64,000 nucleotides of DNA from Pleodorina starrii (taxonomy: Eukaryota > Chlorophyta > Chlorophyceae > Chlamydomonadales > Volvocaceae). This document shows positions 36,577-49,000 of the stretch, piece after piece. Below the pieces are notes generated by a model. That model saw nothing but the letters and a program-made list of their open reading frames with translations. It was not told where the DNA came from and did not search any database. Position 1 is the stretch's first letter. Each line of letters opens with the position of its first letter. The translations under genes were made by a program, and so were the position numbers. The stretch covers positions 9,713,001 to 9,777,000 of the forward strand of contig BRXU01000001.1 of the NCBI GenBank assembly GCA_030267565.1. The letters run 5' to 3'.

Positions 36577-39500
36577 ATGGCATCTCCACTCCTCCCCGCG
36601 CTCCTTGCGCTCCTCGCGTTTCTCAGCCGCGCGCAGCTCGCGCTGGCGCGTGACGAATGCTACGGCCCAATCGTGGAGCTTAAAGTTTTTTCTCCTCAGC
36701 CCGCAGCGGGGAGCCAGCAGCAGCTGCAACCGTCTCCCGCGCTGCTCCAATACGGAGTGCTCGCATACGTGGGCTCCAATCTGAGCCAGCCCCTGAACGG
36801 GCTGCGCATTGTGGCCGCAGAACCTCCCACCGCCTGCGGCGCGGTGGCTCCGGCACCGCCAGGTGGGTGCGACCGCAGGCTTCGTCTCACCAACCCAAGC
36901 CCAACCCCTCCACCCCTCTTTCCCCCCTGGGCCAGACCCTGCGCGGTAAATGACCCGCCTTGCACCTCACGTTCCTCGCGCTGCGGCGGGAAAGCGCACC
37001 GCACCGCAGTTCCGTCCCCGTCCTCCCCCCCGGCACATGCACACCCACTTGCTCCAGTCGTGGGCTGACAAGGGCTGCTGCTGGTCGGGCCTTATCTGGA
37101 TGCTGGTGCTGATGCGGGCCCCCGACCGACCGACCTACCCACGCCACGCCGCCGCTGCCATCCTTAAGACTCGCCCTGCCGTTCTTACCTGCCGTACACC
37201 CAGTCGCAGTCCCCGCCCCTTTCGGGTCCCCAGGCTCAGGCCCCCGTCTTGATCGTTCGGGTTGGGTTGGGCTTGCGTGTCCTTCCCTCCACCTCCCTCC
37301 CGCCCTCCCGCCCTCCTTCCCTTTCCCGCAACCAACCCTCCCTCCCGCCCACCTTCCCTCCCTTCCTCCCTCCCGCCTTCCCTCCCGCCCAAAACCCTAA
37401 AAACCCCTCCTCCCCCCAAAAGGCTCCGCGCTCCTCGTGGTCCGCGGCAACTGCACCTTCACAGACAAGGCGCTCGCCGTACAGGCCGCCGGCGCCGCCG
37501 CCATGCTGCTGTACGACAATGCACCGGGCTGCATCACCATGGCCTTCGACCCCAACACCACCGCCGCCATCTCGCCCTCCCTGGCGCTCGTCAGCATACC
37601 CCATGACGTGGGCAACCGGCTCGCAGCCATGGCGGCGGGGTCAACGCCGGCGCCGGCGGCGGCAGCCGCCGCCGCTGACCCCGCCGGCGCCGGCGGCGCC
37701 GCCGCCGCCGGTGGCTTGATTCTGTCCTTACGTCTGGTTGATAATCCGTTGGTGGACGCGGGGGCGGCGCTGCTGTGGCTGATGGCGGTGGGGACGGTGG
37801 CGGCGGGGGCGGTGTGGAGCGGCGCGGATCATTTGGCGGCTCGGAGGGCGGGGACGGAGGACCAGGTGCGCGGACGTGCGTGCGTGGGTGCGTGTGAGGA
37901 GGGAGAGGGGGAGGGGTAATCCCTGGTCCTTCTTCACCTCGCCTCATCTCACCTGACCTCACCTCACCTCAACTCCTGGGCGGTGCCCCATATCCCGGTC
38001 GCTGACGCCCTCTCCTTTCCTTCCCCTGGTTGGCTGTGTGGGTTCGTTTACCTTCTCCTTCCTCATGCCCCTCTGGTCGGTTCCTGCCCATGTTCCCGGA
38101 CACGGCTTGGTCATCATCTAGAGGGGGGGGGTAAACACGTATAGGCCGGAGCCCGTGAACGGTAACGTGGGGTGGCGGCTGCAACCGGATCCAAACGACG
38201 CAGTGCATTCTCCTTTGCACCCCTCTCCCTCCCGGCCCCGGCCCCCGCTCGTTTGGACTGCCTTCTATACCCCTCCCCCCACCTCCCCCCCCCGCAGGAC
38301 CCGCTGCTGCGCGGCTCCGCCTCCAAGGGGGGCTCTGAGGGCGGTGGCAGCGAGGTGCTCGACCTCACCCCCCGGGCGGCACTGGGCTTTGTGGTGATGG
38401 CGTCAGCAATGCTGCTGCTGATGTACTTTTTTCTGAACCGGGTCTTTTTCTTTGTGCTGGTGAGGGGAGCTCCCTGGAGCGGGAGGGGAGCGGGGTGGAG
38501 CTGGAGGGCAGGGAAGGGAAGGGGAGGAGAGCGGGAGGGGAGAGGAGGGGAGCGGGAGCGGGAGGGGAGCGGAGTGAGCTGCTGCAGTCGAAGGCGGGTG
38601 CTACTTGCCGGGGGGGGGCGTGTGTGGGTCGTTAATGTATTATTGGCTGTGGGGAGGAAACGGGTCCGTGGCAACGCAAGGCCAGGGGGAAAAGCACGGT
38701 CGAGGTGTCGGGGCGTCGGGGTATCGCACGTGATCAATCGCGCCGCGTCGCAGCTGCGTGCGGTACCACGCGGCCAACGTCGCCTGGGTGGGTGGGCGGG
38801 TGGGTGGGCGGGTGGGCGGGTGGGTGGGTGGGTGGGTGGGTGGGTGGGCGGGTGGGTGGGTGGGTGGGTGGGCGGGTGGGTGGGTGGGTGGGTGGGCGGG
38901 TGGGTGGGTGGGTGGGCGGGTGGGTGGGTGGGTGGGCGGGTGGGTGGGTGGGCGGGTGGGTGGGTGGGTGGGTGGGTGGGTGGGAGCACTGGTAGGGCTT
39001 TCCCGCGCGGGGAAAGTGCCGCGGTGGGTTGGGGCTCAGCGGCGGGTCGGGTGGGAGGGCAATGAAGATGAAACCGCAGCACAGGGACGGAGGCGACGCC
39101 AGCGGACCCCGATCCAGACAACCACCGGCGAAGGCAGCTTTGTTACCTCGCTACCCAAACTGAGGAGCTGGGTCGGGTTGCGGGGGTGGGTGGGTGCCAT
39201 TGGGGTGGTGGATACGAGCCGCAGCACGGGGACGGAGGCGCCGGCAAGGGCAGGGAAGGGCAGGGCAGGGCAAGCGGCGTACCAGCACTCCGGCAGCCGG
39301 GCTTGGGTGGGGTGGGGGTGGGGCCGGGCTTGGGGGAGGATTTGAGACGAAGGCAGGGGTCTCATCCGCCGCTGCTGACCACCCTTTGCCGGGTAGGTAC
39401 ATCCGGGCAGCTGTGGCCGCTTTACATCTGGTTCGGGTCCCCTTTCCGTTGCTTGAATAAGGACCTTCCGTTGCTTGAATAAGGATAAGGAACGGGTTGG

Positions 39501-41980
39501 GCGGGGGACAGGAGCGGCGGGTGCCTGCCCGGCCGCGGGGCGGGGCAGGGCGGGGCGGTTGGGCGACCCGCCGTCCTCCCAACGCCACACCCCCGAGCCA
39601 CAACCCCCGCCCCGCCCCGGTTCCCCTCACTTACCTTGCTGCCCCTCCCCTCCCCACATCCTCCATCCTCCCCCCTCCCCCCCCCCGGGCAGCTGGGTTT
39701 GTTCTGTCTGGCCTCCATTCAGTCTCAGACGGTGTTGTACAGTGCGGGGCTGCAGGCGGCACTGCCGGGGAGGTACCGCCAGGCGACAGTCAAGGTGAGG
39801 GAGGGAAGAGGGCAGGGCACGGTAGGCAGGGCAGGATGGGAGGATGGGATGGAGTGGGACGGTGCGGGCGCGGGGGCGGGCGCGGTGGCGGGGTCGTTCG
39901 CTGTTGGGCTGCCTGCCGCTGTCGGCCCGTCGCTGTCACACTGTTCGGCAGGCCACGGACTCGGCTCGGCGGGCTCACGACTTGGCTGGGTTTGCCGCAC
40001 GCAGCTTGCAAACACTTGCACCTCCAGACCATCGCGCTGGCCCCCCTCCCCCCCAAAGGAATCCTTCTGTTACGTTACCGTTCACGGGCTCCGGCCTATA
40101 CGTGGATACCTACCCCCCCCCCCCGAGTGCGTCATGACCCTGACCCATGGCCCCGACAAAGCCCAAACGCACAGCTCAGCCCCCAACCGCCTCTATGCAC
40201 AGCGCAAGCCACCAAGGCCCACCAAACCCCCAAACCCTCCCAACACGTCTCCCGACCCTCAACCCCCCTCCCCCACACCTGACCCCACCCCACCACTCCA
40301 TTGCCTCCATTGCCTCCTCCGTTGTGCTGCGGTCCGCCCTCAATACGTGCCACTCTCCGATTGGTCCCACAATCCAATTCGCTCCACACCCTACCGGTAA
40401 TCCGCCCCGCGTCCCATCGCTGCGGACGCATCTTCAGTTCCCCCGTGTGTTCCTCCCTCCCCCCCGCATCCACAGCCGCCCCACAATCCATCCCCCAACG
40501 CTCCCCCTCCGCTCCCCCCCCCGTATCCGCAGCTTCCCCTGGCGGGTCCCTGCCCCCTGGCGGCGGTGGCGGCGCTGCCGGTCGCGACGGCGGTGGCGGT
40601 GGTGTGGGCGGTGTGCCGCAACGCGCCCTGGGCCTGGCTGCTGCAGGACCTTCAGGGCGTGTGTCTGATGCTGCTGGTGCTGCGCTCGCTGCGGGTGACC
40701 TCCCTCAAGGTGGCGGCCGTGCTGCTGCCCACGTGCCTGGCGTACGACGTGTTTTGGGTGTTCGTGCAGCCGATGCTGTTCGGGGGCGGAGAGAGCGTCA
40801 TGGTGCAGGTGGGGTGGGGTGGGGGGTGGGGGGTGGGGTGAGGGGAGTGAGGGGAGGGGCGCGGGGTGGAGGGCGGGACGCGGGGTGGAATCTAGGGAAG
40901 GGTTGGGGCAAGTGGGCGGGGCGGGGGCTGCGAGGGGGAGGGGCTTCGCTGCGATTTCGTCTTTCTCCTTGTCAACCTTCAACCCTAAAACAACCTCTTT
41001 TTTGTTCTGTGTGCGGCACCAGAGAGGAGCGAGAGCGAGACCCTAAAACCCTGATAAACAAACAACCCCTTCCCCTCCCCCTCCCCCTTTCCCTTCCCCT
41101 CCCGCCTCATTGGACTGCGATCTGCGATACACGACCCTCTTGTCCTCTCCACCCACCCATCCCCCGCTCCGGCCTTTACGCGGATACCCCCCTCTTTACT
41201 CCCCCCTTCACCCCCCGCCCCCACACGCACGCACACACACACACCCCCTCTCAGGTGGCTCAGGGCGGCAGCAGCGGCGAGTACGTGCCCATGCTACTCC
41301 GCGTGCCCCACTTCGGCTTCGGCGGCCTGGGCGGCTTCTCCCTCCTGGGCTTCGGAGACGTCATCCTCCCCGGCATGCTCGTCGCCTTCACCCGCCGCAT
41401 GGATCTAGACCTGGGCATAACCTGGCGCTGCGGCGGCGGCGGGGGCTCCTGTTTGTCGTACCTCTACCGATCGTACTTTCCGTACACCGTACTGTCGTAC
41501 GGCGCGGGGCTGTGCCTGACGTACGCCGCGCTGGCGTTCAGTTGGTTTGGCGACCAGGGTCAACCGGCACTGCTGTACCTGGTGCCGTGCACGCTGCTGG
41601 CGGTGGCGGGGCTGGCGGCGGCGCGGCGGCAGCTGGGGGTGCTGTGGCGGGGACCGACCCACGGGTCAGTGCTGCAGCGGCGGCCGCCGACGGACCACGA
41701 CTCGGACGCCGGCGACGCGTCAGTGAGCGCGGCGACGGAGGCGATGGAGGCGGGTGCGGCTGTGGGGGCCGGCGTAGGGTTCGTGAGGCTGGCGGGGGCG
41801 AGCGGGGGTGGGGGTGCGGGGCTGGAGGGGGGTGGGGACGTGGAGGCGCCGGGGCCGGGGGGGTTGGGGTTTGGGTTGCGGCCGGGGGTGGGGGGCCCGG
41901 GGGAGGGTGGCGCAGGGGTGGGTGGGGGCAGGTCGCGGCGAGGGGGGGACGCGGCTGAGCGGGCGCGACTGCTGCAGTAG
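36577..41980 (+). CDS. SPPL: Signal peptide peptidase-like intramembrane aspartyl protease with PA domain
   Basis: Six exons, 36577-36862, 37423-37865, 38298-38459, 39693-39794, 40533-40808 and 41255-41980, all GT-AG and in phase, give 664 residues. An N-terminal signal peptide (LLPALLALLAFLSRAQLALA) precedes a lumenal protease-associated domain (about 30-200: LLVVRGNCTFTDKALAVQAA, then GAAAMLLYDN) with N-glycosylation sequons NLS, NCT and NTT. A first membrane helix follows at about 215-235, then the multi-pass core. The catalytic pair is present: Asp403 in LAYDVFWVF and Asp458 in LLGFGDVILPG, with the conserved QPALLYLVP near 526-534. The layout matches animal SPPL2 and plant PA-containing SPPLs, which cleave type II membrane proteins in endosomes or Golgi. 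The tail after about 550 is long, Gly-rich, probably cytosolic and disordered. The gene is divergent from NOL6 and convergent with the patatin-like gene. Confidence 0.93.
38131..38165. repeat. Intronic repeat block A
   Basis: This copy in intron 2 of the SPPL gene reads GTAAACACGTATAGGCCGGA then GCCCGTGAACGG. It matches the copy in the PP2C gene intron over more than 25 bases, although the host genes are unrelated. Confidence 0.65.
38785..38983. repeat. (TGGG/CGGG)n simple repeat in SPPL intron 3
   Basis: About 200 bp of TGGG and CGGG tetranucleotides on the sense strand, irregularly alternating. Every GGG run is a possible G-quadruplex element in both DNA and the nascent transcript. It lies in the 1.2-kb intron between exons 3 and 4. 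Confidence 0.9.
40074..40113. repeat. Intronic repeat block A, opposite orientation
   Basis: This sequence in intron 4 of the SPPL gene includes CCGTTCACGGGCTCCGGCCT followed by ATACGTGGATACC. It is the reverse complement of the block at 4279-4312 and at 38131-38165. Shorter or diverged relatives are at 3614-3632, 41165-41190 and 55538-55556. It looks like a short non-coding mobile or amplified element tolerated in introns; no terminal repeats or target-site duplications could be defined by eye. Confidence 0.65.
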
Positions 41981-43041
41981 GGCGTGTGAGCCCTTCTTCC
42001 CGGTGTGCGTGTGAGCTGGCGGCCGGCCCGGGTGGTGGTGGTGATGGCGGCGGTGGGGGTGGGTTTGGGGAGGGGGAGGGGGGGATGAGGATAAAGACGA
42101 AAAAAACCGCAGCGATGGAACGGTGTGTGTATGTGTGTTGTCTTTTGGGGGGAGGGAGAGGATGCAAGGCTGTGCAAGGTTATGTAGGATGGATCGGAGC
42201 TAACTTACCAGTAGTGACCAACCGGGCGATCGAAGCGAGCTGTCGTACACTGCCCAGACACACGTCGAGTACACGTGCCAAGGGTACCTCGTGTGCCTGA
42301 CACATAACCGTTACCTAACTGACTAACTGACTGACTGACTGACTGCGGCCGCGTCTGGCTGCGGTCGGGTGTGTGGCGGCGGCGCGCGGTGTCGTATTGC
42401 GAGGTCAAAGGTCAGGGGAGTGGACGGCATGCGGGCCGCTGGATAGCTCCCCCCAGGGAGCGGCAGTAGCAGTAGCCCTAGGGTTGCGTGCGACGGCGCC
42501 GCTGCCACCCCTGAAGTCGAACACCGGTCCAGCCACCGCTCCATGGCGCCATCCGATGGGCCCAACAGCCCATCGGGTGTGGTGGTGGTGGAGAGCAGCA
42601 TCTGGGCAGACGAGAGGCGTGCAGGCGGCGTGGGGTGGCACGTGGGGTGGCGCCCTCTCAATGCGGTCCCTCCCCAAACCGCCAACCACCAACCCGCACC
42701 GCACCCCAAGGGTTGCTCCCCTGCGTTCGATGTGACTCCCCCGCTCCCCCCCCCCCCCAGGGTCCTGCAGCAGGCCTCGACCTCGACCTCCTCCTCGGAT
42801 GGCATTGGCGCATCTTATCACATCCTCATCGTATCACATCGCCCCACGAATACACTCCGCAGACCCCCATCTGCAATCTTGCAAGTCTGCATCTGCATCT
42901 GTTTGCCCGCAGCCTCCGCCACACGGCGCACACCGCAGGGTGGCGGGTGGGGGTGGGGTGGGGGGCAAAACCAGCCCTGAGTCCTCCCAGGCAACCCATG
43001 ATGGACGCAATGACTGGGCGGCGAGGCCGGCGTGGGGACGA
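41981..43041. other. Intergenic region between convergent SPPL and patatin-like genes
   Basis: This 1.06 kb should contain both 3' UTRs. A copy of intronic-repeat block B (ATAAAGACGAAAAAAACCGC, then AGCGATGG) is at 42090-42118, and a CTGACTGACTGA run at 42317-42344. I found no TGTAA on either strand. No gene is seen. Confidence 0.4.
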
Positions 43042-46000
43042 TCAGTACTCGTCGTCATCGTCGTCGTCTTCTTGGTCGTCGCCGCCGCCCGATATCGCCT
43101 CCAGCAGATCTCGACTTTGGAGCAGCATCCAGGCGGCGCGGCCCGCCAGCTGCCCACCAGCAGCAGCAGCAGTAATCGTAGCAACAGCAGCGGCAGAAGC
43201 AGTTGCAGAAGCAGCAGTGGCATTAGCACTAGCATCAATAACAGTAGCAACAGCAACGGCAGCATCAGCAGCAATGCACATCGCCAATCGATCGGCACCC
43301 CCCAACATGGGTTTCCCAGAAAGCGGCATTTCATCGCAGCGACAGTGGCAGCGGCAGCACCCCGTACGGACCTGCTCGCGATGCGCTGGCCCCCGCACAG
43401 CGCACAGTTGCAAGCGCCTCTCCCACCCCCCCCGGGTATCTTCTGTTTTACCCCCCTCCCTCTCCTCCCCCCCACCGCTAACACCCATCCCCACCTGCTC
43501 GTGAGCCTGCACCGGGTCCCGGCCGCTGCCTGGCCCCCGACCCCGCCCCAGCAGCAGCCGCTCCTCGTCCTCCCCGTCCTCCCCGCCATGCTGCATGTGC
43601 ACGTGCACGTGCACCCCCCACAGCACGTGCACCGTCCAGCCCCCGGGTACCCCCAGATGCGGATTGGGCACCACCTGAGGGACAGTGTGTGTGTGTGGGG
43701 GGGGGGGTGCCCGGGGCGGGGTGTGAAGGGGGGCCCGGGTCAAGATCAGGCTAGCCATAGAAAGCCGGGCGGTTGGGTGAGTGGGTGAGTGGGTAAGTAG
43801 GTGGCGAGTGGGTGAGTGGGTGGCCGCTGGCCAATGATCCAGTGGGGGCTGTTCACCGGTCGTCCGGCGGCTCAGGGCTCCTGCAGCTGAGGCGGGGCCT
43901 CCCATCTCCCTGAACTGCACTGCCGCAACCCAGACCCGACCCGACCCGACCCGACCCCCGTCCGCAACCCACCTCAAATACCCTTCACTCCACGCCCCCA
44001 TCCACAAAATCCGAAGCACCGAAACCACCCGGGTCGAGAAGATCAGGACCCGAATCCCCGGGGGGGGGGACCCCGAACCCGAACCCAAGGGAACCCGAAA
44101 GGCAGACTCCCCATCAGCGCCCCCCTTCCGTCCTCGCCGCAGCATAATCCCCCCCAAGCCCTGCGCCCTGAGCCCTGAGCCCACCTCGTACTTGGCTAGG
44201 TGCACCCCCGGCTTGCCCTCCGCGCCGTTGCGCTCCAGGGAGGCCAACAGCTCGTCCAGCGCCTCTGCGGGAAACACCTGGGGGCCAGAAGCAGCGAGGA
44301 GCAGGAGCAGGAGTTGGGTTTCGCCGCCTGCGTTTCCGGTCATGGCAAGGTCATCAAGAGGTACGTTCGGTGTATTGCTGCTATGGTTCTGTGTCCGCTC
44401 TCGCTAACGCCGCCTTCGTCCCCCTTTGCTGCAGTATCTTTTTTCTTACCGCCCTCCAGCCCCCCCCCAACGTCCCTTCCGCTGCGACATTTCTTTCTTC
44501 GTTCTAAACCCCCAAACCCCTCGCACCTGACGCTGCCGGTTGAATTCGCCCGGTGGTAGGCCGGTGGCGGGGTCCCCGTCGCCCTCCCAGCGACCGAACA
44601 GCTGCGGCCCAGCAGGGGCAGGTGGGTGGGCGGGAAGGGGGGAAAGGGGGGGGGGAATGCGGGTGTGGGGGGGGGGGCCAGGCGAGGCCAGCAGACAGGC
44701 AATCAAGTCGCAAGCGGCGGCTCATTCGGTTCGTGGGGTGACAAGGCTGAGGACTGTCACGCGGATAAGGCCCTACAGCACGCGGCCGAGAGTCCACGTC
44801 GCCCTGGTGGTTGTTGGTTTGGCTGGTTGGTTGAGTAGTTGGCTGGCTGGCTGGTTGGTTGTCTGGCTGGCTGGTTGGCTCATTGGTTGGTTGACTGGTG
44901 CCGTGCGGTATGCCGTACGGTATCAGGAGCCGTACGGTATGCCCAGTACAGGGGAAGACTCCCCCGGATGAGACCGCCGGGAGAGTCACTCCCACTCCCA
45001 GTCCCAGTCCCGAGGGGGCAAGCACTCACCGCCCGCAACTCCCGCGCTACCGGGCAGGGCTGAGCCTCATCGCTCCCGAGGAGTCCCCTGGGCCGGGCAG
45101 GGAGGGGAGGGGCAGGGAGGGGCAGGGAGGGGCAGGGAGGGGAGGGGCAGGGAGGGGCAGGGAGGGGCAGGGAGGGGCAGGGAGGGGAGGGGCAGGGAGG
45201 GGCAGGGAGGGGCAGGGAGGGGCAGGGAGGGGCAGGGAGGGGCAGGGAGGGGCAGCGAGGGGCAGGGAGGGGCAGGGAGGGGCAGCGAGGGGCAGGGAGG
45301 GGCAGGGAGGGGCAGGGAGGGGCAGGGAGGGGCAGGGAGGGGCAGGGAGGGGCAGGGAGGGGCAGGGAGGGGCAGGGAGGGGCAGGGAGGGGCAGGGAGG
45401 GGCAGGGAGGGGCAGGGAGGGGCAGGGAGGGGCGGGGAGGGGCAGGGAGGGGGCAGGGAGGGGCAGGGAGGGGTAGGGAGGGGCAGCGAGGGGCAGGGAG
45501 GGGGCAGGGAGGGGCAGGGAGGGGCGGGGAGGGGCAGGGAGGGGCAGGGAGGGGCAGGGAGGGGCAGGGAGGGGCAGGGAGGGGCAGGGAGGGGCAGCGA
45601 GGGGCAGGGAGGGGCAGGGAGGGGCAGGGAGGGGGCAGGGAGGGGAAGAGAGGGGGCAGGGAGGGGCAGGGAGGGGCAGCGAGGGGCAGGGAGGGGCAGG
45701 GAGGGGCAGGGAGGGGCGGCGAGGGGCAGGGAGGGGCAGCGAGGGGCAGGGAGGGGGCAGGGAGGGGCAGGGAGGGGCGGGGAGGGGCAGGGAGGGGCAG
45801 GGAGGGGCAGGGAGGGGCAGGGAGGGGCAGGGAGGGGCAGGGAGGGGCAGGGAGGGGCAGGGAGGGGCGGGGAGGGGCAGGGAGGGGCAGGGAGGGGCAG
45901 GGAGGGGCAGGGAGGGGCAGGGAGGGGCAGGGAGGGGCAGGGAGGGGCAGGGAGGGGCAGGGAGGGGCAGCGAGGGGCAGGGAGGGGCAGGGAGGGGCAG

Positions 46001-49000
46001 GGAGGGGGCAGGGAGGGGAAGAGAGGGGGCAGGGAGGGGCAGGGAGGGGCAGCGAGGGGCAGGGAGGGGCAGGGAGGGGCAGGGAGGGGCAGCGAGGGGC
46101 AGGGAGGGGCAGCGAGGGGCAGGGAGGGGGCAGGGAGGGGCAGGGAGGGGCGGGGAGGGGCAGGGAGGGGCAGGGCTGGGCACCGAAGCAGCCAAAGGTA
46201 TCAAGGGGGCCGAGGCAAGACAAACCACAACCGGACGTATGTGTGAGCGAGCGTGTGTGATGGCGGGGACGAGACCGCATTGTGGGGCTGCGGGTTTTGG
46301 GCCTGCGAGCAGGCCGGTGTAACAATATGTGCGCTGGCGCGTGCACTAACAAAAACGCGCATCCAGCCCCCCCCTCCTTCCCCCTCCTCCCCCCCTCCTC
46401 CCCCCTCCTCCCCCACTCCTCCCCTCTCCCTTGTCCCTCCGCCCAATGATCACTACCGTATCACTCCCTCACTCACTCCCTCCCTCACTCACTCACTCAC
46501 ACGGGTGCACACAGCGCCATCAGGTTGGTGACTCTGCGCCTGAGGGCCGGGAAGAGGCCGGTGAGGTCGCTGCAGCCGCCCCCCGACAGAGCCACCCGGC
46601 TGGTGGACCACACCTGACGCGCCGCGACAAGCCGTGTGGGTCGGTGGGTCGGTGGGTCGGTGAGCGGAGCTGGGTCTATGAACGGGTCGGTTCGGGTCGA
46701 TTGGCGCTCGAATGGGGCATCACCGGGGGGTGAGGTGGGGTGAGGTGGGGTGGGGTAGAGGGCGGTAGGGTGTCGCCCACCCGCCCCTGCACCAACCCAA
46801 CCAGATCTGGGCCCGGCCCGGCCTGGCCTACACCCACACCAGCTGCCGCTCCCCCCCGCCCCCTCTCTGTCCCACATCGCACCACACAATCGCACAGCAC
46901 AGCAGCTCGGCAATCCCCCCAGTAAGTACGACACCTGCTGGTCAAAGTACGACACCACGGGGCGGCAGCCCGGCCATGGTGCCGCCTCTTCCGGCTGATC
47001 CGTAGATCTGGAACCGGATCTGGATCTGGAGATGGATCTGGATCCGGATGTGGAGGGTGAGGGGGCGGAGCTGGTGGCGACCGCGAAGGCCAGCGACGAC
47101 GCGGACACTGAGGCCGTCGATGATGATGATGGCGACGATGGCGACAGACCCGTGGGTCGCACGCGCACCTCGCAGCCCGAAGCGGCCATGGTGGGCGGCT
47201 GGGGTGGGGTGGGGTGGGGTGGGTGTGGGTGGGGCAGGTGGGGGGCCGGGGTGGTGTTTGTTCCGCAGGTGCGAGGTGGTGTTCGGGAGGTGGGGGGTGG
47301 GAACACAAAGAGGCGGGTAGAGCTGTTTGTTTGTTTGGGTGCAGGAGGGGAGCGTCTGAGGTCATGTAGGGGGGGGCGCAATGTCACAGTTCCTACCGTA
47401 TGTACGACATCCGCACCGACATTCCCCGCGCCTCGTCAGCGAATCCCGGGTCGCTGTGGGGAGGAAGGCGGGGGTGGGGTTGTTTCCGGAGGTGGGGCCC
47501 CTGTACCCCCACACACGGCTTTGTTAAGAGGCACGTCTCGCATACCGGTATTTCATCCACAACATCCACAATATCAACATCAACAACATCCATGTTAACA
47601 TCGACAAACGAACGAACTTAGCAAGCCGCACCCACCCACCTACCCACCCCCCCACCCCACCGGCGATTCGAGCTCCGCAGCGACCCCCAGCAGCTCCACC
47701 CAGCCGCCGCCCAGCCTGGGGCTCGTCCAACTGTACGGCACCGGACAGCCGCCGTACAACGGCGTCCATTCGTACGGGAAGTACCGCGGCGTCGCGCCGT
47801 CCTGGACGCCGTCTCCCGCCGGCAGCTGCACCGACTGCGCTCGCCCGGCAGCGGGGGGCGGAGGGCGGGGGCATTGGGGGCACGGGGCGAGGGACGGGGT
47901 GATGAAAACGATACCACGGCGAAAAAGGGGGACGGCAGCCCCGCTCCCGGCCCCCTGCTGGGGCAGTCCCTGCGATGGAGCACCCCCCCCCCCACCCCGG
48001 GGTACCGCCCTCCTCAATCCTCCCACCCACCCACGCCCTTCCCCTTCCCCTTCCTGCACACACACGCTGGCACCCACCGACCCACCGACCCACCGGCCCA
48101 CCCGACCCACCGACCCACCCACCCATGCCAGGAAACCAAACGCCTCGTCCCGCCTCGCCTCCCTCCGCCCTCGCCTCCCCCCTTCCCCACCATACCCCCC
48201 CCCTCCCCACCAGACAGATGACGGGGAAGGGCAACTGGGGGTTGGCGGTGATCAGCCGAACCGCTGATGACGACGATGAGGGTGAGGGTGAGGGTGGTGA
48301 TGGCGCTGGTGATGGCGCTGGTGGTGGTGGTGGTGAGGGCGGTGGTGGGTACAATTGGGCCATTCGCCGGGACACCGACTCGCTCACGTTGCCCTGGGGA
48401 GGGGGGGAAGGGAGAGGGGACGGAGGGGCACTCGGAGGGGGGGAGGGAAGCTCCCGCGCCTACTCACCTCCCTCAGACCCCGCTGCCGGGGAGTCGGGAG
48501 AGGGGCCACAATACGTCGTACCCCCAACCCCACACGCGCCCACACAAATACACACACATACACGCTGAAAGCGCTTTCCTTCCTCCCCCGCCCCGCCTCG
48601 GCCCCCACCTGCTTCCTCATCACCCTCAACTGACGCCGCCCCTCCATTCCCTTCCCTCGCCGCGGCTCGTCCCCCGATTCGGTTTACGTCCCCCCCCCGC
48701 AGCGACCCTCGGAACGCCACACACCGCTTGCGTCCGCACCTTGGTGCCTGACACAGTGGTGGTGGTGGTGGTGGTGGTGGTGGCGGTGCCGTCCGCCCCC
48801 GCCTCGCCCCCCAGCCCCAGAGGCGCCAACAACGCCGCGTCCAGGGCCCGGATCCAGGCGTAGGCTGCATCTACCGCAGCGGTGGCGGAGGCGGAGGCGG
48901 AGGCGGCGGAGGCCACCTTGCCGCCGGCCCCGTCCCCGCCACTGCCGCCGCCACCGCCCGCGTCCCCGCCACTGCCGCCGCCACCGCCCGCGTCACCGTC

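Noticed and set aside
38114..39121. 335-codon minus-strand ORF with repeated Pro/Thr/His.
   Set aside because: It is the antisense reading of the (TGGG)n repeat in SPPL intron 3 and overlaps SPPL exon 3 on the other strand.
44880..46352. Two long proline-rich minus-strand ORFs (490 and 393 codons).
   Set aside because: They are the GGCAGGGAGG minisatellite read in two frames. The array has no stop codons because its unit lacks them; it lies in an intron.
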